A stretch of DNA of 64,000 nt, taken from assembly GCA_022770425.1 (NCBI GenBank), contig JALEHY010000040.1, positions 1-64,000 of the forward strand, written 5' to 3'. Under the pieces are notes generated by a model. That model saw only the letters and a list, made by a program, of their open reading frames with translations. It did no database searches and was not told where the DNA came from. Below, piece by piece: positions 1 through 8,986 of this stretch. Within the stretch, counting starts at the first letter, position 1; each line of letters starts with the position of its first letter. A program made the position numbers and the translations under genes. The DNA comes from Parvimonas sp. (GTDB taxonomy: Bacteria > Bacillota > Clostridia > Tissierellales > Peptoniphilaceae).

Positions 1-506
1 AGACAGATCCGAAAACAGATCCTGTAACGGGAAAAGTAATAGAAGAACCTCAATTGATAATTTATGAATATAAATTACAATCGGAACCTGTGATACCGGA
101 AGATCCAAATCCAAATATTCCGGATAATCCAAATCCAAATATTCCGGATAATCCAAATCCGAATATTCCGGATAATCCAAATCCGAATATTCCGGATAAT
201 CCAAGTCCAAATATTCCGGATAATCCAAATCCAAATATTCCGGATAATCCAAATCCGAATATTCCGGATAATCCAAATCCGAATATTCCGGATAATCCAA
301 GTCCAAATATTCCGGATAATCCAAATCCGAATATTCCGGATAATCCAAATCCGAATATTCCAAACAATCCGAATCCGAATATTTCGAATAAGAATAATTC
401 TGTAAGACTACCTAAAACATCTGTTGCAAATAGTATAGGAACAATTCTTGTATCAATGGGAGCGACTTTGGGAATGGGTTATGCTTATTCTAAAAAAAGA
501 CGTTAA
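1..506 (+). CDS. Sortase-anchored surface protein, C-terminal part (5' end outside window)
   Basis: The reading frame is open from the first bases (codons from base 3), so the gene starts outside the window; a TTG at 54 is internal. The visible C-terminus holds a stretch of Thr/Asp/Pro-rich linker, then twelve 8-residue units of the type PNPNIPDN (two are PSPNIPDN, the last two degenerate), then a sorting signal: LPKTS, a hydrophobic segment and a KKRR tail. Sortase would cleave in LPKTS and attach the protein to peptidoglycan. The Pro/Asn repeat is probably an extended stalk carrying the missing N-terminal domain away from the wall. A strong hairpin terminator follows. The function of the missing domain cannot be judged. 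Confidence 0.85.
   Translation, partial: TDPKTDPVTGKVIEEPQLIIYEYKLQSEPVIPEDPNPNIPDNPNPNIPDNPNPNIPDNPNPNIPDNPSPNIPDNPNPNIPDNPNPNIPDNPNPNIPDNPSPNIPDNPNPNIPDNPNPNIPNNPNPNISNKNNSVRLPKTSVANSIGTILVSMGATLGMGYAYSKKRR
105..392 (+). repeat. Tandem 24-bp coding repeat (12 units)
   Basis: Twelve in-frame 24-bp units encode PNPNIPDN. Units 5 and 9 carry the PSPNIPDN variant, giving a partial 96-bp higher-order period. Because the unit length is a multiple of three, gain or loss of units changes stalk length without breaking the frame. The same periodicity keeps an antisense frame open, which I regard as an artefact. Confidence 0.9.
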
Positions 507-524
507 TCAATTAATAAGAATACT

Positions 525-557
525 AAAAAACACGCTTTTAAAGTTAGCGTGTTTTTT
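525..557 (+). terminator. Terminator of the surface protein gene
   Basis: Hairpin with arms ACACGCT and AGCGTGT, flanked by an A-run and a T-run, 19 bases after the stop codon. The A/T flanks would let it work in both directions. Confidence 0.85.
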
Positions 558-673
558 GTAATTATAAAATATTTAATTTTTTTGTTTAGTAATGTGTTGT
601 ACATTTTATCTTCAAATTGAAGTAAAACCTTGGGATATAATGAGAAAAAAATTAGAAAATTAGTAAAATATAA

Positions 674-706
674 AAAGCGTTGATGTGTTAATCAACGCTT
701 TAGTTT
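674..706 (-). terminator. Terminator of the small minus-strand unit
   Basis: Perfect 11-bp stem AAAGCGTTGAT / ATCAACGCTTT with a 6-base loop. Read on the minus strand it is followed by a T-tract, so it closes the transcript carrying the 28- and 66-residue reading frames. Confidence 0.75.
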
Positions 707-737
707 AAACTATTAGTTAAAAATAGTTAAAAATTTT

Positions 738-824
738 TTATTGTGCAAAATGTATTATATATATAACAAATACAATTAAGATTAGTAAGTATATTTTTCC
801 AAGATAATTTTTATATTTATTCAT
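738..824 (-). CDS. 28-residue single-pass membrane peptide
   Basis: Small frame starting MNKYKNYLGKIYLL and ending in Gln, with one hydrophobic segment of about 17 residues (roughly 10-26) preceded by lysines, so N-in topology is likely. An AGAGGG ribosome binding site lies 7 bases before the ATG and immediately after the stop of the upstream 66-residue frame, suggesting translational coupling. A minus-strand promoter near 1145-1173 and the terminator at 674-706 bracket both frames. I do not recognise the family; a regulatory membrane peptide is possible but unproven. Confidence 0.5.
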   Translation of the reverse strand: MNKYKNYLGKIYLLILIVFVIYIIHFAQ

Positions 825-835
825 AACTAAACCCT

Positions 836-1036
836 CTATTTTTCATATAATCTATAATTTCCAACCCAAGAAATATCTAAAATAAATCCATAAGGACATT
901 TATCTGCCCAATATTCTACATCTGAAGAAAGTGTTCTAAGGTATAGCGTTGTTAAAAATCCAATTACTACTGTAACTTTTATAAACTTTGAAACTTCAGA
1001 AAAAATTTTTTCAACATAACTTATAATTAAATTCAA
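836..1036 (-). CDS. Small protein, 66 residues, unknown, possibly a truncated gene
   Basis: The frame begins at a TTG with no clear ribosome binding site and contains one hydrophobic segment (about residues 19-36, KVTVVIGFLTTLYL). The frame stays open for about 19 more codons upstream of the TTG with protein-like composition, but without an ATG, GTG or TTG start. It may therefore be the 3' remnant of a longer gene. It sits between a good minus-strand promoter and the 28-residue peptide, so it is probably transcribed. Confidence 0.35.
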   Translation of the reverse strand: MNLIISYVEKIFSEVSKFIKVTVVIGFLTTLYLRTLSSDVEYWADKCPYGFILDISWVGNYRLYEK

Positions 1037-1144
1037 ATAATCTAATTTAAAGACATCGTCATTAATTTCTAAATGACTATTTATAAATAAAGTATCTATT
1101 TATTTTAAATTTAATAAATGTTAATATTCATTTATCATATTTTT

Positions 1145-1173
1145 ATTGTATTACTTTAATTTTACTTTGTCAA
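1145..1173 (-). promoter_or_regulatory. Sigma-A promoter for the small minus-strand unit
   Basis: On the minus strand TTGACA (1168-1173) and TACAAT (1145-1150) are separated by 17 bases. It predicts a 5' UTR of roughly 100 nt before the TTG of the 66-residue frame. Confidence 0.7.
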
Positions 1174-1214
1174 TAATTTTATCATAATAATTAAAACAAA
1201 AAAATTAAAAATAG

Positions 1215-1243
1215 TTTACATTTGATACATTTTATGTTATACT
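1215..1243 (+). promoter_or_regulatory. rpsO promoter
   Basis: TTTACA (1215-1220), 17-base spacer, TATACT (1238-1243). The leader that follows (about 1250-1323) contains complementary CCAT and ATGG segments flanking a C-rich stretch. This is the kind of structured leader through which S15 represses its own translation in other bacteria; that role here is inferred. Confidence 0.7.
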
Positions 1244-1323
1244 TATCAAGTACCATTGCTTTGTTTTAGGATTACTCCGACCTTTACGTTGCTATGGTGG
1301 ATTATATTTATAGGAGGGTTATT

Positions 1324-1590
1324 ATGATAACTAAAGAAGACAAATTAAGAATTATTGATGAGTTCAAAAGAAGTGAAGGAGATACAGGTTCTCCTGAAGT
1401 TCAAATTGCATTGTTAAGTTTCAGAATTAAATATTTAACTGAACACTTAAAAGAACACAAAAAAGACCACGCTACAAGAAGAGGTTTATTCAAATTAATC
1501 GGACAAAGAAAAGGTCTTTTAAAATATCTTAGTAATGTTGATATTGACAGATATCGTGAATTAACAAGCAAATTACAAATAAGAGGATAA
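1324..1590 (+). CDS. rpsO: 30S ribosomal protein S15
   Basis: 88-residue S15, which binds 16S rRNA early in assembly of the small subunit platform. The N-terminus [14 protein letters not shown] and the motif [13 protein letters not shown] are diagnostic, and the length is normal for the family. I chose ATG 1324 rather than an in-frame start 30 bases upstream because AGGAGGG lies 6 bases before 1324. The gene is followed by its own hairpin terminator and then by pnp, the usual Firmicute order, in which transcript processing between the two genes is common. Confidence 0.97.
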   Translation: MITKEDKLRIIDEFKRSEGDTGSPEVQIALLSFRIKYLTEHLKEHKKDHATRRGLFKLIGQRKGLLKYLSNVDIDRYRELTSKLQIRG

Positions 1591-1593
1591 TTA

Positions 1594-1620
1594 AAAGAGC
1601 GAGTTTTTCGCTCTTTATTG
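1594..1620 (+). terminator. rpsO-pnp intergenic terminator
   Basis: Perfect 9-bp stem AAAGAGCGA / TCGCTCTTT with a TTTT-containing loop, followed by a weak T-rich tail. It may be leaky and permit read-through into pnp. Confidence 0.7.
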
Positions 1621-1702
1621 TTTAATTTGACGAAAATTTTAAAAATGGAAAATAAAGTATTCAAATTTTATTTTTTGAAAGAGAAGACCATAGGAGGATT
1701 TA

Positions 1703-3814
1703 ATGGTTAGAGAATTTATATATAATTTAAGCGGAAGAGAGCTTAAAGTTACTATTGGAAAGGTCGCTGAGCAAGCTAACGGTTCTTGTTTGGTTCAATG
1801 TGGAGAAACTGTTGTTTTGGTTAATGCTTGCGCATCTAAAGAACCGAGAGAGGGAGTTGACTTTTTTCCTTTAAGTTGTGATTTTGAAGAAAAACTTTAT
1901 TCTGTCGGAAAGATTCCGGGAGGGTTTATTAAAAGAGAAGGACGTCCAAGTGAAAAAGCTATTTTGACTTCAAGACTTATAGACAGACCGCTTAGACCGC
2001 TTTTTCCTGAGGGATACAGAAATGATGTTCAAGTTATAGCAACTGCATTGTCAGTGGAACAAGATAATCAACCTGATGTTTTAGCTATGATCGGTTCATC
2101 TATTGCACTTACAATTTCGGATATTCCTTTTAATGGACCTACTGGTTCTGTTAATGTCGGGTATGTTGACGGAGAGTATGTAATAAATCCGACTACCGCT
2201 CAAAGAGAAAAATCAAGATTAAATATTACAGTTTCAGGAACAAAAGATGCAATTATGATGGTTGAAGCCGGTGCTGACATTTTAACAGAAGATGAGGTTT
2301 TAAATGCAATTCTTTTTGCTCATGAAGAAATAAAATCAATTTGTGAATTTATTGAAAGCATAAGAAAAGAAGTAGGAAAAGAAAAATCGGAAGTTATTAT
2401 AAAACAAAGAGATGAAGAACTGTTTAATGAAGTAGTAGAGTTTGGAAAAGAACAAATTATTCTTGCTCTTAGAACGGCTGATAAGATGGAAAGAGAAGAA
2501 AATCTTGATAAAATTTCAAAAGAAATTTTAGAAAAGTTTTTGCCTGACCATGAAGATAAAAAGGGAGAAATTAATTCTGCGATAGAGTCTGTGATTGTTG
2601 ATGAAGTAAGAAGACTTATAATAGAAGAAGGAATCAGACCTGATGACAGAAAACTTGATGAAGTAAGAAAAATTTCTTGTGAAAGAGGACTTTTACCGAG
2701 AACACACGGTTCCGGATTATTTACAAGAGGTCAAACTCAAGTTTTGACTTTGACAACTTTGGGAGCTCCGGGAGATGTTCAAATTTTAGACGGTGTTATC
2801 GACGAAGATGATAAAAGATATATGCATCAATACAATTTTCCACCGTTTAGTGTCGGAGATGTAAGACCTTTAAGAAGTCCGGGAAGACGTGAAATAGGAC
2901 ATGGTGCTTTAGCAGAAAGAGCTTTAATTCCTGTTCTTCCAAGTGAAGAAGAATTCCCTTATACAATGAGATTGGTTTCAGAAGTGTTGTCTTCTAACGG
3001 TTCAAGCTCTCAAGCAAGCATTTGCGGTTCAACACTTTCATTGTTAGATGCAGGTGTTCCTATTAAAGATTCGGTTGCGGGGATTGCTATGGGTCTTATA
3101 AAAGATGAAAAAACAAATAAGATTGCTATTTTAACGGATATTCAAGGCTTGGAAGACCATTTTGGTGATATGGACTTTAAAGTTGCAGGTACTAAAGATG
3201 GAATTACAGCTTTACAAATGGATATAAAAATTGATGGGATAAGCAGAGAAATTTTGGCAACTGCATTGGAAAAAGCAAAAAAAGCAAGACTTCATATTTT
3301 GTCAATTATGAATGATTGTATTGCTACACCTAATGAAGAAATGTCAAAATATGCACCAAAAATCTTCACTATGCAAATTTTACCTGAAAAAATTAGAGAA
3401 GTAATAGGACCGGGTGGAAAAGTTATCAACAAGATAATTGATGAAACAGGCGTTAAAATTGATACTTTTGATGACGGACGTATTGCAATTACTGCCGATT
3501 CAAGAGAAAACGGGCAAAAAGCCGTTGATATGATTAACGAAATTGTAAAAGAAATTGAAGTAGGAGAAATTTATAACGGAGTTATTACGACAATAACCGC
3601 TTTTGGAGCTTTTGTTGAACTTATAAAAGGAAAAGAAGGATTGCTTCATATTTCAAATATGACTCATGAAAGACTTAATAAAGTTGAAGATTTGTTTAAA
3701 GTCGGTGATATGGTAGAAGTTAAGGTAATAGAAATAGATAATCAGGGAAAAGTTAAATTATCAAGAAAGGCTTTGCTTGAAAAACCGAAAAAAGAAGAAA
3801 AAGAAAAGAAATAA
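1703..3814 (+). CDS. pnp: Polyribonucleotide nucleotidyltransferase (PNPase)
   Basis: 703-residue phosphorolytic 3'-5' exoribonuclease, the normal full length. Two RNase PH-like domains are visible (first about residues 1-220, second about 300-530, with [11 protein letters not shown] opening the second), separated by the helical linker. A KH domain follows ([15 protein letters not shown], about 565) and an S1 domain ends the protein ([20 protein letters not shown], about 620-690). It degrades mRNA using phosphate and may act with other RNases. The ATG has an AGGAGG site 6 bases upstream. The gene lies directly after rpsO and is closed by a terminator. Confidence 0.97.
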   Translation: MVREFIYNLSGRELKVTIGKVAEQANGSCLVQCGETVVLVNACASKEPREGVDFFPLSCDFEEKLYSVGKIPGGFIKREGRPSEKAILTSRLIDRPLRPLFPEGYRNDVQVIATALSVEQDNQPDVLAMIGSSIALTISDIPFNGPTGSVNVGYVDGEYVINPTTAQREKSRLNITVSGTKDAIMMVEAGADILTEDEVLNAILFAHEEIKSICEFIESIRKEVGKEKSEVIIKQRDEELFNEVVEFGKEQIILALRTADKMEREENLDKISKEILEKFLPDHEDKKGEINSAIESVIVDEVRRLIIEEGIRPDDRKLDEVRKISCERGLLPRTHGSGLFTRGQTQVLTLTTLGAPGDVQILDGVIDEDDKRYMHQYNFPPFSVGDVRPLRSPGRREIGHGALAERALIPVLPSEEEFPYTMRLVSEVLSSNGSSSQASICGSTLSLLDAGVPIKDSVAGIAMGLIKDEKTNKIAILTDIQGLEDHFGDMDFKVAGTKDGITALQMDIKIDGISREILATALEKAKKARLHILSIMNDCIATPNEEMSKYAPKIFTMQILPEKIREVIGPGGKVINKIIDETGVKIDTFDDGRIAITADSRENGQKAVDMINEIVKEIEVGEIYNGVITTITAFGAFVELIKGKEGLLHISNMTHERLNKVEDLFKVGDMVEVKVIEIDNQGKVKLSRKALLEKPKKEEKEKK

Positions 3815-3817
3815 TAT

Positions 3818-3845
3818 AAAAGGAGTTTACTCCTTTTTCTTTTTA
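3818..3845 (+). terminator. pnp terminator
   Basis: AAAAGGAGT / ACTCCTTTT hairpin with a T-rich tail, ending 10 bases before the trpS start codon. Confidence 0.75.
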
Positions 3846-3855
3846 GGAGGATACT

Positions 3856-4845
3856 ATGACTAAAACAGTTTACAGTGCTTTACAACCGTCAGGTAGTTTG
3901 ACGATTGGAAATTATTTAGGTTCAATAAGAAATTTTAAAAATTTACAAGATGAATACGAATGTTTTTTTAATGTTGCCGATTTGCATTCTATAACCGTTC
4001 CACAAGAACCGAAGTCAATAAGGGAAAGAAGTTTTGATTTAATTGCTATATTTTTAGCCTCAGGGCTTGACCCTGAAAAATCAACTCTTTTTGTTCAATC
4101 TCATGTACCGCAACACGCAGAACTTTCTTGGGTTTTAAATTGTATGAGTTATATGGGACAACTTAACAGAATGACGCAATTTAAAGAAAAATCTCAAAAA
4201 TCCGAAGAAAATTTAAATGCCGGATTATTTACTTATCCTGTCCTTATGGCTGCTGATATTTTGTTGTATCAAACTGATTTAGTACCGGTTGGAATTGATC
4301 AAAAACAGCATTTGGAACTCGCAAGAGATTTAGCTATAAGATTTAATAACAAATATTCAGAAACTTTTAAAGTGCCTGAGGGAATTATCGGAAAGGAAAC
4401 CGGTAAAATAATGAGTCTTAAAAATCCGGAAAAGAAAATGTCAAAGTCAGATGAAGATCAAAACTCTTTTATTTTATTGCTTGACGATGAAGAAACTATA
4501 AAAAGAAAAATCAGAAAATCAGTAACTGACAGTCTTGGAAATTTTGATTACAATGACGAACAAAAAGGTTTGAAAAATTTGATAAATATGTATATAGCGT
4601 TTAGCGGATTAACTTCTGATGAAATAGTAAATAAATATAAAAATGAAAACTACTCTGTTTTTAAAGAAGATTTAGGACAATTAATTGCAGATAATATGAA
4701 AGACATAAGAGAAAAACATTCACAGTTTATAAAAGATAAAGCATATCTTGAAAAAGTGATGAGAGAAGGCGCGGAAAAGGCATCTTACATCGCAAACAAG
4801 ACACTTAGAAAAGTTTATAAAAAAGTCGGTTTTTTGCCAAGATAA
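3856..4845 (+). CDS. trpS: Tryptophanyl-tRNA synthetase
   Basis: 329-residue class Ic synthetase that charges tRNA-Trp. The ATP-binding signature appears as PSGSLTIGNYLGS, where the His of the usual HIGH-type motif is a Thr (TIGN), a form seen in bacterial TrpRS. The KMSKS loop is intact (KKMSKSDED, about residue 196). PVGIDQKQHLELARD marks the substrate-binding region. Length is normal for the family. AGGAGG precedes the ATG. The gene is separated from pnp by a terminator and followed by another, so it may be transcribed from read-through or from a promoter I could not place. Confidence 0.96.
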   Translation: MTKTVYSALQPSGSLTIGNYLGSIRNFKNLQDEYECFFNVADLHSITVPQEPKSIRERSFDLIAIFLASGLDPEKSTLFVQSHVPQHAELSWVLNCMSYMGQLNRMTQFKEKSQKSEENLNAGLFTYPVLMAADILLYQTDLVPVGIDQKQHLELARDLAIRFNNKYSETFKVPEGIIGKETGKIMSLKNPEKKMSKSDEDQNSFILLLDDEETIKRKIRKSVTDSLGNFDYNDEQKGLKNLINMYIAFSGLTSDEIVNKYKNENYSVFKEDLGQLIADNMKDIREKHSQFIKDKAYLEKVMREGAEKASYIANKTLRKVYKKVGFLPR

Positions 4846-4854
4846 ATATTTTTG

Positions 4855-4880
4855 ATGTAGGGGTAACCCTACATTTTTTA
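4855..4880 (+). terminator. trpS terminator
   Basis: ATGTAGGG / CCCTACAT, 4-base loop, followed by a T-run, 9 bases after the trpS stop. Confidence 0.85.
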
Positions 4881-4910
4881 TTTATAAAAATATAAAAATA
4901 TGAAAAAATA

Positions 4911-4939
4911 AAAAATCGGTTGAATGTCAACCGATTTTT
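4911..4939 (-). terminator. Bidirectional terminator, mainly for flavodoxin
   Basis: Perfect 13-bp inverted repeat AAAAATCGGTTGA / TCAACCGATTTTT with a 3-base loop, between the convergent trpS and flavodoxin genes. Confidence 0.85.
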
Positions 4940-4952
4940 GTTTTACTATAAA

Positions 4953-5381
4953 TTATGCTTTTGCTATTTTTTCTCCGAAAGCTACGCAATCGTCTTCGTC
5001 TTCAGGAGTTGGACAGTCATAAACGCAAAGAGGTTCAGCAACTATTTTTGCTCCTACGCCTTCACATCTAACTTTCCAATCTTTCATCCATTTTTGTCCT
5101 TCATTCCATTCGTAAGAACCGAACAATGCAATTTTCTTTCCGCTTAATTCTTCTTCTACTTCTTCAAACATTGGTTCAAAGCTTGATTCTTCTAAAACTT
5201 CATCTCCCATTGCAGGACATCCGAAAGCGATTAAATCGTAATCTCCCAACATATCTGCACCAAAATCGTCGCAGAAAATTACTTCAACTTCTGCTCCTGC
5301 ATTTTCGATACCTTCTGCTATACAATCAGCCATTTTTTCAGTATTACCTGTTCCACTCCAATATACTACTGCTATTTTCAT
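4953..5381 (-). CDS. Flavodoxin (short chain)
   Basis: 142-residue FMN-binding electron carrier. The N-terminal MKIAVVYWSGTGNTEKMAD is the phosphate-binding loop of flavodoxins, and two further loops, AFGCPAMGDEVLE and FGSYEWNEGQKWM, correspond to the 60s and 90s loops stacking on the flavin. It is very acidic, as expected of a soluble low-potential carrier. AGGAGG precedes the ATG and the gene has its own promoter, so it is monocistronic. Its partner enzyme cannot be deduced from the neighbours; in anaerobes it often replaces ferredoxin. Confidence 0.95.
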   Translation of the reverse strand: MKIAVVYWSGTGNTEKMADCIAEGIENAGAEVEVIFCDDFGADMLGDYDLIAFGCPAMGDEVLEESSFEPMFEEVEEELSGKKIALFGSYEWNEGQKWMKDWKVRCEGVGAKIVAEPLCVYDCPTPEDEDDCVAFGEKIAKA

Positions 5382-5438
5382 ATTAATCCTCCTTAATATT
5401 TCAAAAAAACAAAAGTCTTCTTGATAAATTACAACATA

Positions 5439-5467
5439 ATGATAGCAATAATATTTTATTTTGTCAA
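5439..5467 (-). promoter_or_regulatory. Flavodoxin promoter
   Basis: On the minus strand TTGACA (5462-5467), exactly 17 bases, TATCAT (5439-5444). The transcript would start near 5432, leaving about 50 nt of leader. I see no gene between here and fhs. Confidence 0.8.
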
Positions 5468-5711
5468 CCTTTTTGTCGGTAAGAATTTGTTTTTAAAATA
5501 TGATTTTTAAATATAAATTTTTTATAATTAAGTTTAAAACCAATAGATCTGAACAGAAATTTAATTATATTGTATTTTAACATTTAATTAACTTTTAAGA
5601 GATAAGTATATTGAAATTAATAAAAATTTTAAAATTTATTATTTAATACATAAAAAATTGGGTAATAGCTAAATGATATGATGTTTATAATTTTTTATAA
5701 TTTTGAAGTTA

Positions 5712-5740
5712 TTGACATTATATTGAATAGATTATATACT
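5712..5740 (+). promoter_or_regulatory. fhs operon promoter
   Basis: TTGACA (5712-5717), 17 bases, TATACT (5735-5740). The leader contains only a small GGGA / TCCC hairpin; no folate or purine riboswitch is recognisable. The 200 bases upstream (5470-5710) are AT-rich and hold nothing I can identify. Confidence 0.8.
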
Positions 5741-5796
5741 ATAACAGAGGGATAACTATTCCCAAAAATTTTGCATTAATTTAAGGAGGTTTTTTA

Positions 5797-7467
5797 ATGA
5801 AAACAGACGTTCAAATAGCTCAAGAAGCTACAATGAAACCTATTAGAGAGGTTGCGGATTACTTAGGATTTCCTGAAGAGGCGATAGAACTTTACGGAAA
5901 CTACAAAGCAAAGTTAAATATTCACGAATTGAAAGATTATAAAGATAGACCTAACGGTAAACTTATTTTAGTTACCGCTATAACTCCAACTCCTGCCGGT
6001 GAAGGAAAAACTACAACTGTTGTTGGTTTAGGAGATGGGTTAAAGAAAATCGGAAAAAGAACAGCATTAGCTTTAAGAGAACCTTCATTAGGACCGGTTT
6101 TTGGTGTTAAGGGTGGAGCTGCCGGCGGCGGATATGCTCAAGTTGTTCCTATGGAAGATATTAATTTACATTTTACAGGAGATTTTAACGCTATCGGAGC
6201 TGCAAACAACTTGTTGGCTGCTATGTTGGATAATCATATTAATCATGGAAATGAATTGGATATTGATGCAAGAACTATTACTCTAAAAAGAGTAGTTGAT
6301 ATGAATGACAGACAACTTCGTTTTATCGTTGACGGTTTGAACGGAAAGACTAACGGAGTTCCTCGTGAAGACGGTTTTGAAATAGTTGTTGCTTCAGAAG
6401 TAATGGCGATTTTGTGTCTATCAAATGATTTAATGGACTTAAAAGAAAAATTAGGCAGAATTATTGTGGCTTATAATAGAAAAGGCGAACCTGTGACTGC
6501 TAAAGATTTACATGCCGAAGGTGCTATGGCTGCTTTATTAAAAGACGCTATTAAACCAAATCTTGTTCAAACATTAGAACATACTCCTGCTATTATTCAT
6601 GGTGGACCTTTTGCAAATATCGCTCATGGATGTAACAGTATAATTGCTACAAAATTAGCGTTAAAATATGCTGATTATGTTGTTACTGAAGCAGGTTTCG
6701 GTGCGGATTTAGGAGCTGAAAAATTCTTAGATATTAAATGTAGATTTGCCGGCTTAAATCCAAATGCAGTTGTTGTTGTTGCAACAGTAAGAGCTTTAAA
6801 AATGCATGGGGGACGTGCTAAAAACGAATTAGGAAGCGAAGATCTTGAAGCATTGGAAAAGGGATTACCTAACTTGTTAAAGCATGTTGAAAATATGCAA
6901 AACTTATTTGGTATTCCTTGTGTGGTTGCAATTAATAAATTCCCTCTTGATACTGATGCAGAATTAAAATTAATTGAAGATAAATGTAAAGAGTTAGGTG
7001 TAAATGTAGTTCTTTCAGATGTTTGGGCAAAAGGTGGAGAAGGTGCTGTTGACCTTGCAAACGAAGTTGTAAGACTTGCCGAAAATGATAAACCTATTAA
7101 TCAAATTTACGATATAGAAGATTCATTAGAAGAAAAATTAAATAAAATCGTAACAAAAGTTTATGGCGGAAGCGGAGTTACTTTCTCAGCAGGGGTTAAA
7201 AAGAAAATAAAAACTATTGAAGAATTAGGATTCAAAAATGTTCCTATTTGTATGGCTAAGACTCAATATTCTTTCTCTGATGATAAGAACAAAGTAGGAA
7301 GACCTGAAGGATTTAAAATAAATATTAAAGATATAAAAATTGCCGCAGGTGCCGGATTTGCTGTTGCATATAGCGGAGATATTATGACTATGCCGGGACT
7401 TCCAAAAGTACCTGCTGCAAATAATATTGATATTACTGCTGACGGAAAAATTGTCGGATTATTCTAA
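5797..7467 (+). CDS. fhs: Formate-tetrahydrofolate ligase
   Basis: 556-residue ATP-dependent synthetase that joins formate to tetrahydrofolate to give 10-formyl-THF, the entry to the methyl branch of one-carbon metabolism. The P-loop-like motif [18 protein letters not shown] lies near residue 67 and [22 protein letters not shown], a family signature, follows. Length is normal. It opens a five-gene folate operon with its own promoter and an AAGGAGG site. In anaerobes of this group the enzyme can run in either direction, supplying formyl groups or making ATP from 10-formyl-THF; which applies here is unknown. Confidence 0.97.
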   Translation: MKTDVQIAQEATMKPIREVADYLGFPEEAIELYGNYKAKLNIHELKDYKDRPNGKLILVTAITPTPAGEGKTTTVVGLGDGLKKIGKRTALALREPSLGPVFGVKGGAAGGGYAQVVPMEDINLHFTGDFNAIGAANNLLAAMLDNHINHGNELDIDARTITLKRVVDMNDRQLRFIVDGLNGKTNGVPREDGFEIVVASEVMAILCLSNDLMDLKEKLGRIIVAYNRKGEPVTAKDLHAEGAMAALLKDAIKPNLVQTLEHTPAIIHGGPFANIAHGCNSIIATKLALKYADYVVTEAGFGADLGAEKFLDIKCRFAGLNPNAVVVVATVRALKMHGGRAKNELGSEDLEALEKGLPNLLKHVENMQNLFGIPCVVAINKFPLDTDAELKLIEDKCKELGVNVVLSDVWAKGGEGAVDLANEVVRLAENDKPINQIYDIEDSLEEKLNKIVTKVYGGSGVTFSAGVKKKIKTIEELGFKNVPICMAKTQYSFSDDKNKVGRPEGFKINIKDIKIAAGAGFAVAYSGDIMTMPGLPKVPAANNIDITADGKIVGLF

Positions 7468-7485
7468 TTTACGGGAGGGAAATTT

Positions 7486-8124
7486 ATGGAACAAAAAATG
7501 TGTGATAAAACCATAAATTTATTTCTTCAAGAATTAAAAGATAAACAACCTGTACCGGGGGGCGGTGGAGCATCCGCCCTTGTAGGTGCTGTCGGCGTTG
7601 CTCTTTTAAATATGGATGCTGTATATACGACAGGAAATGAAAAATATAAAGATGTTGAAGAAGAAATAAATGCACAGATTGCAAAGTATAACGTTTTGAT
7701 AGAAGATTTAAAAGAATTGGTTCAAGCTGACGCAGATGCTTTTTATCCGCTTTCCAAATGTTACAAGATGCCAAAAAATACAGAAGAAGAAAAGAAATTA
7801 AAAAGAGAAGCTCTTGAAGAAAATCTCTATAAGGCTGCTATGGTTCCTCTTACTATAATGGAAAAATCTTACGAGGCGATTTTGCTTATAGACAGACTTA
7901 CAGAAATAGGAAATAAAAATGTAATCGGAGATGTTGCTACCGGAGCGGTTTTTTTAGAGGCTGCTTTAAAAGGTGCAAGTCTTAGTGTATTTGCAAATAC
8001 TTCTTCAATGAAAAATGAAGAAAATATCAAACTTATTAATGAAAAATCAATGAAATTGTTAAAAGAAGGAACTGAACTTGCAAATAAATCTTTTGAAAAG
8101 ATTTTTAACAGTTTTTTGAAATAA
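7486..8124 (+). CDS. fchA: Methenyltetrahydrofolate cyclohydrolase (FchA / FTCD C-terminal family)
   Basis: 212-residue helical protein of the formiminotransferase-cyclodeaminase C-terminal family. The glycine-rich PVPGGGGASALVGAVGVALLNM (about 22-42) and ADADAF (about 84-89) are the conserved folate-binding segments. Stand-alone members act as 5,10-methenyl-THF cyclohydrolase (FchA) or formimido-THF cyclodeaminase. Its place between fhs and folD favours the cyclohydrolase role, and the adjacent FolD lacks the residues needed for that reaction (see folD). Spacing to both neighbours is short. The alternative is a cyclodeaminase acting in purine or histidine fermentation, but no formiminotransferase is present here. 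Confidence 0.85.
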   Translation: MEQKMCDKTINLFLQELKDKQPVPGGGGASALVGAVGVALLNMDAVYTTGNEKYKDVEEEINAQIAKYNVLIEDLKELVQADADAFYPLSKCYKMPKNTEEEKKLKREALEENLYKAAMVPLTIMEKSYEAILLIDRLTEIGNKNVIGDVATGAVFLEAALKGASLSVFANTSSMKNEENIKLINEKSMKLLKEGTELANKSFEKIFNSFLK

Positions 8125-8134
8125 GGAGATTATT

Positions 8135-8986
8135 ATGACGACTATAATGAAAGGTAAAGATGTAGCCATTGCTTTGAAGGAAAAAATTAAAGCGGGAGTT
8201 GCTGAATTAAAAGAAAAAGGAAAGGTTACAACTTGTGGTTTTATAAGAGTTGGAGACAGAAGTGATTCAATCGGATATGAAAATGCTGCGATAAAAGTAT
8301 TATCTTCACTTGGAATTGAATGTGTACAATTTCATTTTCCTGAAGATATTTCCGAAGAATGTTTTATAAATGAGCTTGAAAAAATTGGTAATGATGACAA
8401 TGTTGACGGATTTTTGTTATTAAGACCTCTTCCATCACATATTGATGATGATTTGGTCGGAATGAAGATTAATCCTAAAAAAGACATTGACGGTGTCAGT
8501 CCTTACAATATCGGGGAAGTTTTTTATCCTAAAGAAGACAGTTTCATACCATGTACCGCAGCTGCAGTTATTAAAATGTTAGAGTTTTATGACTTAGATT
8601 TATCAGGAAAAAATGCGGTTGTTTTGGGTAGAAGTAATGTAATCGGAAAACCGGTTGCGATGTTGTTGCTTGCGAAAAATGCAACAGTTACTGTTTGTCA
8701 CAGTAAAACTCAAAATTTAAAAGAAGTTTGTAAAAATGCTGATGTCTTGGTTTCAGCAATAGGAAAAGCTCATTTTGTTACAAAAGATTTTGTAAAAGAG
8801 GGTGCAATTGTTGTTGATGTCGGAACGAATTATGATGAAAACGGAAAAGTAACGGGAGATGTTCATTTTGATGAAGTTTCAGAAATTGCAAGTTTTATAA
8901 ATCCTGTTCCTGGTGGTATCGGATCTATTACAACTTCCGTTTTGGCTGAAAAATGCTTAATTGCTGCAAGAAAGAAGGTAAAATAG
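8135..8986 (+). CDS. folD: Methylene-THF dehydrogenase FolD with altered cyclohydrolase site
   Basis: 283-residue FolD. The NAD(P)-binding segment GRSNVIGKPVAMLLL (about 165-180) and the C-terminal NPVPGGIGSITTSVLAE are intact, so the dehydrogenase fold is sound. The catalytic region is unusual: the YxxxK motif reads YENAA, so the lysine matching Lys56 of the human enzyme is Ala52, and the Gln of the usual VQLPLP motif is Leu96 (LLRPLP). KDIDG keeps the conserved Asp. Lys56 and Gln100 are required for cyclohydrolase activity in the well-studied human protein, so this enzyme is probably dehydrogenase only, with the FchA-like neighbour providing hydrolysis. AAGGAG precedes the ATG. Confidence 0.93.
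   Translation: MTTIMKGKDVAIALKEKIKAGVAELKEKGKVTTCGFIRVGDRSDSIGYENAAIKVLSSLGIECVQFHFPEDISEECFINELEKIGNDDNVDGFLLLRPLPSHIDDDLVGMKINPKKDIDGVSPYNIGEVFYPKEDSFIPCTAAAVIKMLEFYDLDLSGKNAVVLGRSNVIGKPVAMLLLAKNATVTVCHSKTQNLKEVCKNADVLVSAIGKAHFVTKDFVKEGAIVVDVGTNYDENGKVTGDVHFDEVSEIASFINPVPGGIGSITTSVLAEKCLIAARKKVK

Noticed and set aside
62..367. 101-residue minus-strand frame of GIFGFGLS repeats
   Set aside because: It is the antisense reading of the 24-bp coding repeat; no ribosome binding site or promoter.
105..392. CRISPR array
   Set aside because: Units are contiguous without unique spacers and encode an in-frame protein repeat ending in a sortase signal.
5741..5796. Tetrahydrofolate or ZTP riboswitch before fhs
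   Set aside because: The leader is only about 50 nt, with one small hairpin and none of the conserved cores of those riboswitches.
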